Assembly: GCF_022843985.1 (NCBI RefSeq) | Contig: NZ_JALHMP010000003.1 | Span: 124,001-188,000, forward strand | Reading direction: 5' to 3' | Source of the DNA: Phreatobacter sp. | GTDB taxonomy: Bacteria; Pseudomonadota; Alphaproteobacteria; Rhizobiales; Phreatobacteraceae | DNA length: 64,000 nucleotides | In this document: piece after piece, positions 1 to 8,430 of the stretch | How the letters are laid out: each line of letters begins with the position of its first letter | Numbering within the stretch: position 1 is the first letter of the stretch | Program-made: the position numbers and the translations under genes | The notes under the pieces: generated by a model | What the model was told of the DNA's origin: nothing | Databases searched by the model: none | What the model saw: the letters and a program-made list of their open reading frames with translations, nothing else

Positions 1-269
1 ACCGGTGTCAGCAGCAGGGTGCGGCCATCGGCCGGCGCATTGATCACCGCCTGGGTACCGATCTGCCCGCCGGCGCCAGGCCGCGCCTCGACGATGGCCG
101 TGTCGTTCAGCGCCCGCCCCACCTCGTCGGCGACGATACGGGTCAGGGCGTCCCCTGCCCCGCCGGCGGCGAAGGGAAAGATGAAGCGCAGCGGACCGGA
201 CTGGGCGCGGGAGGCCCCCGCCGCGAAGGGCGCCAGCGCTGCTCCTGCGATGAAATGCCTGCGATCCAT
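1..269 (-). CDS. Bug/TctC-family substrate-binding protein (N-terminal part; runs off the window)
   Basis: The N-terminal 89 residues of a periplasmic binding protein of the tripartite tricarboxylate transporter family. The start has a clear GGAGG ribosome-binding site 5 nt upstream. Residues 1-22 form a signal peptide with a twin-arginine look (MDRRHF, then a hydrophobic stretch ending near SRAQ). It is followed by the family's FIFPFAAGGAGD segment, which in these proteins lines the carboxylate-binding loop. No TctA/TctB membrane genes are visible here, which is usual because many Bug proteins are encoded alone. The ligand cannot be told from this fragment. A second family member lies at 61991-62965. 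Confidence 0.85.
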   Translation of the reverse strand, partial: MDRRHFIAGAALAPFAAGASRAQSGPLRFIFPFAAGGAGDALTRIVADEVGRALNDTAIVEARPGAGGQIGTQAVINAPADGRTLLLTP

Positions 270-318
270 GATCCCCTCCCGCTCCCTGTCGTTGCGCCCA
301 TCACTGCACGACGGCCGC

Positions 319-347
319 ATCCTAGCAACGGCACCCCTTCCTGTCAA
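319..347 (-). promoter_or_regulatory. Sigma-70-type promoter of the Bug-family gene
   Basis: On the minus strand, TTGACA (347-342) and TAGGAT (324-319) are separated by exactly 17 nt. Transcription would start near 312, giving a leader of about 43 nt before the start codon at 269. This is one of the best promoter matches in the window. Confidence 0.65.
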
Positions 348-357
348 CGACAATTTT

Positions 358-368
358 CCTATGATAGG
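358..368. promoter_or_regulatory. Small palindrome upstream of the Bug promoter (candidate operator)
   Basis: CCTATGATAGG is a perfect 5-bp inverted repeat around one central base. It sits about 10 bp upstream of the -35 box in an AT-rich patch. A regulator site is plausible, but no regulator gene is adjacent in the window. Confidence 0.3.
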
Positions 369-426
369 TCTTTTTGTCTAGATCGTCACCACCGGCGCTC
401 CCTGCCCGGCCGGCGCGCGGTGCCGC

Positions 427-2109
427 TCAATAGGCCCTGACCGGATGGATGAAGGGCCAGGGCGAGGCTTCCGAGCCACGGGCGACCTTGACCTCGATGA
501 GGGCCGGCGCGCCCTTGGCCAGCGCTGCGGCCAGCACCGGCCGCAGCGCGGCCGGCGACGCGACGCTCGCCGTGTCGATGCCGAAGGCCCTGGCCAGGGC
601 CGGAAAATCCGGATTGACGAGATCGGCGCCGATCAGCCGGTTGCCGTAGCGGGTCTCCTGGTCGCGGCGGACATTGCCGTAGGCCTCGTTGTTGAACAGG
701 ACGGTGACGAGGCCGATGCCATATTGGACCGCGGTGGCCAGTTCCTGCACGCCGAACATGAAGCCGCCGTCGCCGGTGATCGCCACCACGGGCCTGTCGG
801 GATGGGCCACCTTGACCCCCAGCGCCGTCGGGAACCCATAGCCCAGCGTGCCCTGGAAGCCGGTCGAGACATAGGTCCGCGGCTGGTGGACGGGATAGCC
901 GAAATAGCTGGCAAAGCCGGCCTGGCAGAGTTCCTCGACGAGCAGGCCGTCGGCGGGGAGGACGTCGCGGATGACGTCGAGATAATCGATCTCCGGCTGG
1001 ACGATGCGGATCGCCTCTGCGGCCGCAGCGCGGGCGTCTTCGATCGCGGCGCGGTTGTCGACGGCGCGGTGTCCGTCGAGGGCGGCGAGCAGCGCCATGA
1101 CGGCCTCGCCGCTGTCGGCGACGATGCCGGCATCGGCCTCGAGCCGGCCCATTTCCGCGGGATCGATGTCGATGCGGATGAGCGAGCGGCCGCCGTCGAG
1201 GTGGGTCGTTACCTGCATCATGTTGGCCCAGCGCATGGTCGGCATTTCGAGCCGCGTGCCGATGCCGATGACGAGGTCGCAGTCGCCGTAAAGCCGGAAG
1301 GCGGCATAGGAGGACAGGCCCCAGGGGCCGGCCTCGTCGACGACGCCGCGGCCGCCGCGGAAGGCCGCCACCGGCGCGCCGATGCGCTCGGCGAGGCGGG
1401 CGATGGCCGGGCCGGCATCCTGTGCCCCCGATCCGGTCATGATGATCGGGCAGCGGGCGGCGCGGATCAGATTGGCGGCATGGGACACCGCCAGCGGGTC
1501 GGGCTTCGGCGGCGTGTCGCGCACCGCGGCGGCAGCCTGCGGCACGTCCTCGGCTCCGGCCATGACGTCCCAGGCCATTTCGAGTGCCACAGGGCCGGGC
1601 CGGCCTGACTGCGCCTGACGGAAGGCCTCGGCGACGAGGGCCGGCGCATCGGCGGGCCGCTCGATCCGGGCCGCCCATTTCACCAGCGACGTGAGGGTTC
1701 CGAGCTGGTCGGCGATCTCGTGCAGATGGCCGCGCCGCCGGCCGATGAAGCCGGAGGGGATCTGCCCGGTGAGGCAGACCATCGGCGTGTTGCAACCCCA
1801 GCCGGTGGCCAGCGCCGCGGTGGTGTTGAGGACCCCGGGGCCCGGCACCACGGAATAGACGCCGGGCCGGCCGGTCGAGCGGCCATAGCCGAAGGCCATG
1901 TAGCCGCAGGCCTGCTCGTGGCGGGCGCCGACGGTGCGTATCCGGTCGGTGTTGCGGGCCAGGGCGTCGAAAAGCGGATACATCTGGGCGCCCGGCAGGC
2001 CGAAGACCGTATCGACTCCGTTGGCGATCAGTGCCGCGACGATCGCCTCGCCGCCGGTCATCGGCACGGACCCGCCATTCGGTGTTGCGGCTTTTTCGCT
2101 CACGGCCAT
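427..2109 (-). CDS. Thiamine-pyrophosphate-binding enzyme, acetolactate-synthase-like
   Basis: A 560-residue member of the TPP-dependent decarboxylase/acetolactate synthase superfamily with the usual three domains. The N-terminal Pyr domain carries the catalytic glutamate (E65 in GARHEQ). A central dinucleotide-type domain follows, and the C-terminal PP domain holds the TPP motif, GDGGFMFG followed by FNNEAYGN. Length fits the family. No small regulatory subunit (IlvH) is nearby and the sequence lacks a specific IlvB signature, so a 2-oxo-acid decarboxylase or carboligase of unknown substrate is the safest call. Its start overlaps the end of hemF by 10 nt, implying co-transcription and coupled translation. 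Confidence 0.85.
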   Translation of the reverse strand: MAVSEKAATPNGGSVPMTGGEAIVAALIANGVDTVFGLPGAQMYPLFDALARNTDRIRTVGARHEQACGYMAFGYGRSTGRPGVYSVVPGPGVLNTTAALATGWGCNTPMVCLTGQIPSGFIGRRRGHLHEIADQLGTLTSLVKWAARIERPADAPALVAEAFRQAQSGRPGPVALEMAWDVMAGAEDVPQAAAAVRDTPPKPDPLAVSHAANLIRAARCPIIMTGSGAQDAGPAIARLAERIGAPVAAFRGGRGVVDEAGPWGLSSYAAFRLYGDCDLVIGIGTRLEMPTMRWANMMQVTTHLDGGRSLIRIDIDPAEMGRLEADAGIVADSGEAVMALLAALDGHRAVDNRAAIEDARAAAAEAIRIVQPEIDYLDVIRDVLPADGLLVEELCQAGFASYFGYPVHQPRTYVSTGFQGTLGYGFPTALGVKVAHPDRPVVAITGDGGFMFGVQELATAVQYGIGLVTVLFNNEAYGNVRRDQETRYGNRLIGADLVNPDFPALARAFGIDTASVASPAALRPVLAAALAKGAPALIEVKVARGSEASPWPFIHPVRAY

Positions 2110-3014
2110 TTCACCACCGGCGGCAGGGACGACAGGATGCTCTCGACATTGCCGCCGGTCTTCAGGCCGAAGACCGTGCCGCGGTCGTGCAGCAGGTTGA
2201 ACTCGACATAGCGGCCGCGGCGGACGAGCTGTTCGTCGCGGTCGGCCTCCGTCCAGGGCGTGGTGAAATTGCGCCGCACCAGCTGCGGATAGATCTCGGC
2301 GAAGGCACGGCCGACATTCTGGGTGAAGGCGAAATCGGCGTCGCGGTCACCGCTGTCGAGATAGTCGTAGAAGATGCCGCCGATGCCGCGCGGCTCCTTG
2401 CGATGCGGCAGGTAGAAATAGTCCTCGCACCAGGCCTTGAAGCGGGCGTAGTCGGCGACCCCGTGGCCGTCGCAGGCGCCCTGCATCGCCGCATGGAAGG
2501 CGAGCGTGTCGGGATCGGTCTGGTTGCGCCGCCGGTCGAGGACCGGCGTCAGATCGGCGCCGCCGCCGAACCACATGCGGCTGGTGACGACGAGGCGGGT
2601 GTTCATGTGCACGGCCGGCACGTTCGGATTGACCGGATGGGCGATCAGCGAGATGCCGGTGGCGAAGAAGCGGGGATCCTCGCTGGCGCCGGGAATCTGG
2701 CTGCGGAACTCGGGCGCGAACTCGCCGTAGACGCTGGAACAGTGGACGCCGACCTTCTCGAAGACGCGTCCCGCCATCATGCTCATCACACCGCCGCCGC
2801 CATCGGCGCCGGTATGGTCGGTGCGCGTCCAGGGCTTGCGGGAAAAGCGGCCGGCCGGCGCCGTGGAGCCGGGCAGATCGTCCTCCAGCGCCTCGAAGCG
2901 GGCGCAGATGTCGTCGCGCAGGCTCTCAAACCAGGTTCGGGCCCTGACCTTGCGGTCGGACAGGTCGGGCGGCATGGGCGAGGGATCGGGACGGGGAGCG
3001 TTCTGTGTCTTCAT
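2100..3014 (-). CDS. hemF: Oxygen-dependent coproporphyrinogen III oxidase
   Basis: A 304-residue HemF. It oxidatively decarboxylates coproporphyrinogen III to protoporphyrinogen IX in heme synthesis, using O2. Diagnostic segments are [18 protein letters not shown] with the following [10 protein letters not shown], the EDYFYLPHR region, [10 protein letters not shown], and [16 protein letters not shown] near the end. An in-frame extension upstream reads through the tandem repeat at 3071-3180 as repeated Pro-Pro-Asn-Pro-Ala. I reject it as coding, because the ATG at 3014 begins a protein of normal family length. The 15-bp repeat array lies in its upstream region. The TPP-enzyme gene follows with a 10-nt overlap. 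Confidence 0.95.
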   Translation of the reverse strand: MKTQNAPRPDPSPMPPDLSDRKVRARTWFESLRDDICARFEALEDDLPGSTAPAGRFSRKPWTRTDHTGADGGGGVMSMMAGRVFEKVGVHCSSVYGEFAPEFRSQIPGASEDPRFFATGISLIAHPVNPNVPAVHMNTRLVVTSRMWFGGGADLTPVLDRRRNQTDPDTLAFHAAMQGACDGHGVADYARFKAWCEDYFYLPHRKEPRGIGGIFYDYLDSGDRDADFAFTQNVGRAFAEIYPQLVRRNFTTPWTEADRDEQLVRRGRYVEFNLLHDRGTVFGLKTGGNVESILSSLPPVVKWP

Positions 3015-3070
3015 GGCCCTGCGATCTAGCGCCCTTGGAACGTCGCGTTCAAGCCTGTCGGACGGCAAGG

Positions 3071-3180
3071 GGGCGGGACTTGGCGGGGCGGGACTTGGCG
3101 GGGCGGGATTTGGCGGGGCGGGATTTGGCGGGGCGGGATTTGGCGGGGCGGGATTTGGCGGGGCGGGATTTGGCGGGGCG
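3071..3180 (+). repeat. 15-bp G-rich tandem repeat array upstream of hemF
   Basis: About seven copies of a 15-bp unit (GGCGGGGCGGGATTT, with an early ACT variant) run head to tail without interruption. The last five junctions are identical. Each unit carries a G4 run and a G3 run separated by one C, so two neighbouring units contain four runs of at least three Gs with loops of 1, 7 and 1 nt. This meets the usual pattern for a G-quadruplex on the plus strand, which is the template strand for hemF. The array lies between the response-regulator stop (3205) and the hemF start (3014). Confidence 0.95.
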
Positions 3181-3204
3181 ACGACGGGCGGCATCCCGCC
3201 CGTC

Positions 3205-3609
3205 TCACAGCCGGGCGCTATCGTACCAGAAGCGCTCGATGCTCTCGGCGAGCGCGCGGTAGCCGTCGGAGGAGCGCGGCTTGACCACATAGGCATTGGC
3301 ATGGTCGCGGTAGCAGCGCCGGATGTCGGTACTGCTTTCCGAGGACGAGAAGATCAGGGTCGGAAGGCCGCGGGTGACCTCATCGCTGCGGATCTGCAGG
3401 AGGACGTCGTGGCCGTCCATCCCGGGCATGTTGAGATCGAGCAGCACCAGATCGGGATTGAAGCGCGTGATCTCGGCGAGCGCCGCCTCGCCGCTGTCGG
3501 CGTGCCTGATCTCCAGCGGGACAGGCGCCGCGGCGAAGGCGTTGCGCAGAAAGAGGACCTCGTTGGGATCGTCATCAACGATCAGCAGTTTCCGGCCGGG
3601 ATCGCGCAT
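3205..3609 (-). CDS. Single-domain response regulator
   Basis: A 134-residue stand-alone receiver domain with no output domain. The acidic pocket is at D12-D14, the phospho-accepting aspartate is D58 ([11 protein letters not shown]), the conserved Ser/Thr lies in FSSSES, and the lysine in VVKPRS. It overlaps the end of the upstream histidine kinase gene by 35 nt, so the kinase is its likely partner. Receivers of this Rcp1-like type, with a tyrosine- and tryptophan-containing C-terminal helix, are often partners of phytochrome-like kinases. The output is unknown; it probably acts by protein contact or phosphotransfer. Confidence 0.9.
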   Translation of the reverse strand: MRDPGRKLLIVDDDPNEVLFLRNAFAAAPVPLEIRHADSGEAALAEITRFNPDLVLLDLNMPGMDGHDVLLQIRSDEVTRGLPTLIFSSSESSTDIRRCYRDHANAYVVKPRSSDGYRALAESIERFWYDSARL

Positions 3610-5800
3610 CGTCTCCTCCTGCTGGGCGGGTCTTCTCGTCCCGCTGCCGGGGCAGCGTGAACTGGAAGCGTGCGCCTTTCGGCCAGTCCTTGTCGAGCCA
3701 GATTTCACCGCCATGGCTTTCGACGATACGGCGGCACAGGGCGAGGCCGAGACCGAGGCCGGGATAGCGGCTCTCGTCGCGGTGCAGACGGCGGAAAATC
3801 TCGAAGATCCGCTCGCTGTACAGCGGGTCGATGCCGATGCCGTTGTCCTCGACGCTGATCTCCCATGTCCGGCCGGCCGGGCGGGCGCGGATCTTGACGA
3901 CGAGCCGCTCCTCGCCGCGGTATTTGATGGCGTTGCCGACGAGGTTCTGGAACAGCCGCGCCAGCAGGTCGCCGTCACCCGCGACCTGCGGCAGGTTGAA
4001 GACCTTGATGGTGGCGCCGGCGGCGGCAATGTCGGCATCAAGCAGGGCGACGGCCTCGCGAACCGCGGCGGCGAGATCGATCTCGTCGCGTTTGACCTCG
4101 GCATAGGCGACTTGCGTGTAGGCGATCAGGCTGCGGATCAGTCGCTGCATGCGCTCGACGCTGGCCATGATGTTGGCCGCATAGCCGGCAGCCTCGGCAT
4201 CGGTCTCGCCGATCCTCACCTTCAGCATGTCTGAGAACATGTTGATGTGGCGCAGCGGCGCCTGCAGGTCGTGCGACACGATGGCGGAGAACTGGCGCAG
4301 CGCCTCGTTGGTCTGCCGGAGCTTGGTCTCCTGGTCCTGCCGCTCGGTATCGTCGCGGACCACGACCATGATGTTGGGCTCGTGCGGACCGACGCCGTCG
4401 ATGCGGCTGTAGGCCGCCTGGATCCAGACCCAGTGTCCCTCCTTGTGGCGCAACCGGTGGATGCTGAAGCCGAGATCGCGGCCCTCGCCGATGGCCCGGT
4501 TGATCGCCTCCACCCGTTCCCAATCGTCCGGATGGACAAGGGTGACGGGCCGTACCTCCATGAGTTCGTCGGCGGTGTAGCCGACGAGCCGCGTCGCCGA
4601 GGGCGAGGCGTAGAAGATGCGCCCCTCGACAGTCCGCAGCAGGATCATGTCGCGGGCGTTCTCGGCGAGCAGCCGGTAGCGCGCCTCGCTGGCCCGGAGT
4701 TCCAGCCCGCGCTGCTCGACCCGCTGCTCAAGCTCGCGGTTGGCCCGGGCGAGGGCCGAGGCCTGGAGATGCAGCTGGACGGAGGCCCGTCCGAAAGCCT
4801 CGCCGACCCGATTGACCTCGGCGACGCCGGTGCGCGGCACCACCGTCAGCTGGCCGCGCTCCATGGCGACGGCGGCATCGGCCATGGTGGCATTGGCGTC
4901 CGCCAGGCGCCGGACGATGAGCGTCGCCATGACGGTCGCGACGGCGATCAGGGCGACCGCGACCACGAGCATCCAGCCCAGCGAATGCCAGAGCGCCCGG
5001 TCGAGCGCCGCGACGTCGACGCCGAGCGACAAGAGCCAGCCCGAGGATGACAGGCGGCTGTAGAGGGCCGAGACCTCGACCCCGTCGGGTTTGACACCAC
5101 GCCAGGTGCCGCCGCTCCCCGTCAGCATGTCGAAGGCCGGAAGGGGCCGGCCCATCAACTCGACATGGCGGGACGAGCGGGCGATGATCAGCCCCTGCCG
5201 GTCGGCGAGGGTCGCGTAGAAGGGCGCAGCGACGCCGAAATCGGCCATGATCCGGGTGAAGACCTCCGGCGTGAAGGTCGTGGACACGACGGAGACGACT
5301 TCACCGCCGCGGATGACAGGCAGGAAGATCGCCACTGCAAAGGTGCCGGTACCGCGGCTGACAAAAAGGTCGGAGAAGACCGGCGCCTTGCCGGTGATGG
5401 CGGCACTGATCGGGGCGAGGAGTGACCAGCGCGGCAGGGGGCTCCCCGGCTGCGTGCTGGTATCGACGAGCAGCTGCCCGTCCAGGCGCCGCAGGCGGAT
5501 GTCGATGCCCATGGCGGCGAATTCGCGCGCCTGGGCGTCGAAGCCGGCGACATCGCCGCTGTCGATGGCTGGCGATGTCGCCAGGACGCGCAGGATGTCG
5601 AGGCGCGAGGACAGCAGGCGATCGATCTCGGCCGCAACGTTCTGGCTGCGCTGCAGAGCACCGGCCTCGAGCTGGCGGCCCTCCGCCTGGATGAAGCGCC
5701 AGGTGAGAAAGGCGGCGAGCAGGAGCAGGGGCACGGTCAGGGCTGCGGCGAAGGCGGCCAGGTAGATCGCCAGCGAGCGTTCCTTGACTGCGCCGTCCAC
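3575..5800 (-). CDS. Membrane sensor histidine kinase (dCache-like sensor, PAS, HisKA, HATPase)
   Basis: A 741-residue inner-membrane kinase. Order: membrane segment at about 12-34, periplasmic sensor of about 235 residues resembling a double-Cache ligand-binding domain, second membrane segment at about 273-297, linker, PAS domain at about 375-490 (ARDMILLR, then WIQAAYSR), dimerisation domain with the phospho-accepting histidine H510 (SHDLQAPLRH), then the ATPase domain with N623 (N box NLVGNAIKY), EDNGIGID (G1) and GLGLGLAL (G2). The FSAIVSHDLQAPLR type is common in phytochrome-like kinases, but no bilin domain is present. Co-transcribed with the single-domain regulator that it overlaps. 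The ligand is unknown. Confidence 0.92.
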   Translation of the reverse strand: MDGAVKERSLAIYLAAFAAALTVPLLLLAAFLTWRFIQAEGRQLEAGALQRSQNVAAEIDRLLSSRLDILRVLATSPAIDSGDVAGFDAQAREFAAMGIDIRLRRLDGQLLVDTSTQPGSPLPRWSLLAPISAAITGKAPVFSDLFVSRGTGTFAVAIFLPVIRGGEVVSVVSTTFTPEVFTRIMADFGVAAPFYATLADRQGLIIARSSRHVELMGRPLPAFDMLTGSGGTWRGVKPDGVEVSALYSRLSSSGWLLSLGVDVAALDRALWHSLGWMLVVAVALIAVATVMATLIVRRLADANATMADAAVAMERGQLTVVPRTGVAEVNRVGEAFGRASVQLHLQASALARANRELEQRVEQRGLELRASEARYRLLAENARDMILLRTVEGRIFYASPSATRLVGYTADELMEVRPVTLVHPDDWERVEAINRAIGEGRDLGFSIHRLRHKEGHWVWIQAAYSRIDGVGPHEPNIMVVVRDDTERQDQETKLRQTNEALRQFSAIVSHDLQAPLRHINMFSDMLKVRIGETDAEAAGYAANIMASVERMQRLIRSLIAYTQVAYAEVKRDEIDLAAAVREAVALLDADIAAAGATIKVFNLPQVAGDGDLLARLFQNLVGNAIKYRGEERLVVKIRARPAGRTWEISVEDNGIGIDPLYSERIFEIFRRLHRDESRYPGLGLGLALCRRIVESHGGEIWLDKDWPKGARFQFTLPRQRDEKTRPAGGDDARSRPETADR

Positions 5801-5879
5801 GTCGCCCCGCCACGTCCGATTCGCGCCACTCCGCGGCGGTTATAGCATTATGACCGTCGTTGCGGCGCCAGCGACGGCA

Positions 5880-6254
5880 TCAGCCGCCCGGCGACTCGTC
5901 GGTTCCGCAGAAGATGTCGTGGACGACGCTGATGACACGCCGCACATCGTCATTCGCGAGACTGTAGTAGATCGTCTTGCCGTCGCGGCGGGTCGAGACG
6001 AAACCTTCGAGGCGCAGGCGCGCAAGCTGCTGCGACACCGTGGGCTGCCGCAGGGAGAGGATCGTCTCCAGTTCGCCGACGGAGCGCTCCTTCTCCGACA
6101 GCAGGCAGAGCAGCACGAGGCGGTTCTCATGGGCGAGCGCCTTGAGGAACCTGCTGGCATCACGCGCCTTGTCGGCGAGACCCACGGTCGCAGTGGAGAG
6201 GTCCTCGGCGGCTCGCCAGTCGACCGATACCGCCTTCGCCATTCCCGCTGCCAT
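5880..6254 (-). CDS. ArsR-family regulator of the BigR/SqrR persulfide-sensor type
   Basis: A 124-residue winged-helix repressor. The recognition helix region is LRQPTVSQQLARLR and the wing is TRRDGKTIYYSL. Two cysteines, C50 (LVLLCLL) and C116 (DIFCGTD), are 66 residues apart. This is the same spacing and local context as the two redox cysteines of BigR and SqrR, which form a tetrasulfide bridge in response to sulfane sulfur. Metal-binding motifs of classical ArsR/SmtB proteins are absent. No persulfide dioxygenase, sulfide:quinone reductase or rhodanese gene is adjacent, so its target is unclear. An AT-rich region with a repeated motif lies upstream. Confidence 0.85.
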   Translation of the reverse strand: MAAGMAKAVSVDWRAAEDLSTATVGLADKARDASRFLKALAHENRLVLLCLLSEKERSVGELETILSLRQPTVSQQLARLRLEGFVSTRRDGKTIYYSLANDDVRRVISVVHDIFCGTDESPGG

Positions 6255-6349
6255 CTCCGCGTCTCCCGTGTGCCCCGCCGCGCATCGCCGTCTCCGACAT
6301 GCGCCGGCTGACTGGCCGAACGTCCGGCCAGGGCTCCAGAAAACCCTAT

Positions 6350-6370
6350 ATCATTAAGATGTTGATCATT
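6350..6370. promoter_or_regulatory. Direct ATCATT repeat upstream of the BigR-like gene (candidate operator)
   Basis: ATCATT occurs at 6350-6355 and 6365-6370 (15-bp period) in the only AT-rich patch upstream of the regulator's start at 6254. Autoregulation is common in this family, so this is a candidate binding region, but the match to published BigR or SqrR boxes is not convincing. Confidence 0.3.
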
Positions 6371-6779
6371 CATACCGCCCGCTCGCGCACAGGTCGGTGA
6401 GGCCGCGGCCGGAGCGGGCGCGACCGCCAGTGCCGGAGCCTCCCCACAACCGCCCGGTGCAGAAGGCAGCCACAAGGACTTCCCCCGGGCACAACGATCA
6501 CTGCAAGACTGGGCCTTGCAAACACAGGCTCATCACGCAGGGAGACTGAGTCGGGACCATGATATCGCGATTCCGATGATGCGCCGCACAACTTACGGAT
6601 GCTCACCACCTTCCGCGCAACGTCATCATGCCGACTAAGGTTTTCGACCAGCACGGGATTTTAACGCTCGCATCTCCCATCGTAATCTGACACTGTGCCG
6701 GTGCCCATGCGGGCAGGTGCTGGCGCACCTCAGGCGCGACCGTCGCGTCGGCCCTGACGGAGGTACGTCCGTCCAGGTA
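6371..6779. other. Intergenic stretch without a supportable gene
   Basis: Lies between the divergently transcribed BigR-like gene and the glycine-rich protein gene. Short open frames on both strands lack ribosome-binding sites and family features. It should contain the promoter of the gene at 6792, but I could not pick out convincing -35 and -10 boxes. Confidence 0.5.
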
Positions 6780-6791
6780 GTGGAGTTCACC

Positions 6792-7253
6792 ATGACCATC
6801 ATCCGAGGCAGCCGTCTGGCTGCCGCCTTCGCCGTCACGATGCTGGCGTCCGGCCTCACCCTCGGACTGCCGTCCTCGGCGGCGCGGGCCGCCTCGCTCA
6901 TCGACACGGCGCCGGTGTCGTCCCTCGACGCCGACCGTTCGCCGGTCGAAATGCAGCAGCGTCGCGGCGGTGGTTTCCGCGGCGGCCCTGGCTTTCGCGG
7001 TCCCCGCCCCGGCGGCGGTGGTCGACCCGGTTTCCGCGGCGGACGCGGGGGCGGCAATGTCGGCGCGGCCATCGGCCTCGGCGCGGCGGCCCTGATCATC
7101 GGCGGCGCTGCCGCCGCGGCGGCCTCGCAGCGCGACGGCTATTACCGGGACGACTATCGCCGGAGCTATGGCCCGCGGGAATGCTGGATCGAGCGTCGCT
7201 GGGTCGACACGCCCTATGGCCCGGAGCGCCGTCGCGTGCGCATCTGCGAATAA
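6792..7253 (+). CDS. Secreted glycine/arginine-rich small protein
   Basis: A 153-residue protein of unknown function. A signal peptide covers about residues 1-37 (hydrophobic core, then SSAARA). Next comes a low-complexity RGG/FRGG region (about 57-88), then a glycine-zipper-like hydrophobic helix (about 90-112), and a basic C-terminus with two cysteines (ECWIERRW and VRICE). Such layouts are common in alphaproteobacterial exported proteins with glycine-zipper helices. GGAG lies 6 nt before the ATG and decides the start. It stands alone and is closed by a strong terminator at 7275-7313. Confidence 0.75.
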   Translation: MTIIRGSRLAAAFAVTMLASGLTLGLPSSAARAASLIDTAPVSSLDADRSPVEMQQRRGGGFRGGPGFRGPRPGGGGRPGFRGGRGGGNVGAAIGLGAAALIIGGAAAAAASQRDGYYRDDYRRSYGPRECWIERRWVDTPYGPERRRVRICE

Positions 7254-7274
7254 GCCGATTGCCGTGAATTGACG

Positions 7275-7313
7275 GGCCGGCCTCGTTCCTGCGGGAGCGG
7301 GGCTGGCCTTTTT
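7275..7313 (+). terminator. Intrinsic terminator of the glycine-rich protein gene
   Basis: GGCCGGCCTCG (7275-7285) pairs with CGGGGCTGGCC (7298-7308), with G-T wobble allowed, across a 12-nt loop. It is followed directly by five Ts. Confidence 0.8.
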
Positions 7314-7426
7314 GCGGAATATGATCGGACAGGCATCACCAAGCATACACTACCTGGCTACCCACCTGTCGCGGTCATTCCATAGTAGCCTCGCGGCGAG
7401 AGCACCCGATTCCGCTGGAGACTGGC

Positions 7427-7870
7427 ATGCGGCAGTTGACTCGCCTCATGATCATTGACGACGAGCTTCATGACATCGGGTTCATGCTGCAGTTCTTCGA
7501 GGAGCGGATTCCCGATTGCGCTTTCGAGACATTCGGCTCCGCCGAGGAAGCCCTGGCGCGCCTGCATTTTACCGAGGCGCGGGGTGACAATCCGCACCTG
7601 CCGGAAGATCCCGATATCATCATTCTCGACCTGAAGCTGGGCGCAATGGACGGGTTCGATTTCCTGAGGTCGCTGCGCCGCGACGAACATCTGCGCCACA
7701 TCCCGGTGATCGTGATTTCGGGCACGGCATCGCCCCTGGCCGTCGACCGCGCCTATGAATTCGGCGCCAATGCCATGTTCCGGAAGCCCTCGTCGCTGGG
7801 TGGCTATCGGGAAATGATCGGGGCGATCGTCGACTACTGGCAGCGCACGGCCCGCCACGCCGCAGCCTGA
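7427..7870 (+). CDS. Stand-alone response regulator (receiver domain only)
   Basis: A 147-residue receiver domain with the acidic pair D11/D12, phospho-accepting D68 (IILDLKLGAMDG), ISGTAS at the switch threonine position, and the lysine in FRKPSS. A 10-residue spacer before strand 3 (ARGDNPHLPED) and the C-terminal helix YREMIGAIVDYWQ resemble Rcp1-like regulators, as does the regulator at 3205-3609. There is no kinase beside it, so its partner is unknown. Reading begins at ATG 7427, with CTGGAGACTGGC upstream giving a usable GGAG. Confidence 0.85.
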   Translation: MRQLTRLMIIDDELHDIGFMLQFFEERIPDCAFETFGSAEEALARLHFTEARGDNPHLPEDPDIIILDLKLGAMDGFDFLRSLRRDEHLRHIPVIVISGTASPLAVDRAYEFGANAMFRKPSSLGGYREMIGAIVDYWQRTARHAAA

Positions 7871-8029
7871 AGGACGCAGGGCTGCGGCTGACACCATCCG
7901 GCGTCCCCCCTGGTCAGGCGCGTGCCACGCATTCACGCCGCAGGCCGACCGATGGTCGCCGCGGGGAGAGCATCGGAGCGCCGGCGGCCGGCCTGATGCC
8001 GGGGCCCGTCCTGAGGCAGAGCCTTTGGT

Positions 8030-8039
8030 CCCCCCCCCC
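8030..8039 (+). repeat. C10 homopolymer upstream of a small secreted protein gene
   Basis: Ten consecutive Cs lie 25 bp before the start at 8065 and about 14 bp before its GGAG. Tracts of this length are prone to slippage. Confidence 0.9.
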
Positions 8040-8064
8040 GCCCCAGAACCCCTCGGAGATCCGC

Positions 8065-8415
8065 ATGATTCGCATCGCCCTCGTCTGCTTCGCCCTCCTC
8101 CTCGCGCCAGGCGCCGCAGCCGCCCGCGACGCCGGCTGCCGGATCGAACAGGCGGGACGGGTGGTGCTCGACCGGATCTGCGATTTCACCCCCGACGGTC
8201 GTAACGGCTCCTTCGCCCTGTCGCCGCGCGGCGGTGGCCAGGGCGCGCTGTTCGGGCCGATCCTGATGGTGTCGGTCTCCGTCATCGAGCCGGGGCTGGC
8301 GGAGGTCCGCGGTCTGACGCGCGACGGTATCAATTCGCGCTGGGGCACGGCCCGCCGGTCGGTCAGCGACCGGGCCTGCTGGGAGGGCAGCGACTTCCGG
8401 ATCTGCGCCCGCTGA
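8065..8415 (+). CDS. Small exported protein of unknown function
   Basis: A 116-residue protein with a typical signal peptide (MIRIALVCFALLLAPGAAAA) and a mature part with four cysteines (GCRIE, RICDF, ACWEG, FRICAR), probably forming two disulfides in the periplasm. I do not recognise a family. A longer frame starts at 7996, but ATG 8065 has GGAG 7 nt upstream and begins exactly at the signal peptide. Monocistronic, followed by a convergent gene. Confidence 0.7.
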   Translation: MIRIALVCFALLLAPGAAAARDAGCRIEQAGRVVLDRICDFTPDGRNGSFALSPRGGGQGALFGPILMVSVSVIEPGLAEVRGLTRDGINSRWGTARRSVSDRACWEGSDFRICAR

Positions 8416-8430
8416 CCGGAAGCCCCGGCC

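Noticed and set aside
386-1795. A 469-codon minus-strand frame within the TPP-enzyme gene
   Set aside because: Different frame of the same strand, arginine/proline-rich composition without domain features; a shadow of the real gene.
3015-3302. N-terminal extension of hemF containing Pro-Pro-Asn-Pro-Ala repeats
   Set aside because: The repeats are the translated 15-bp array. HemF beginning at 3014 has the normal family length.
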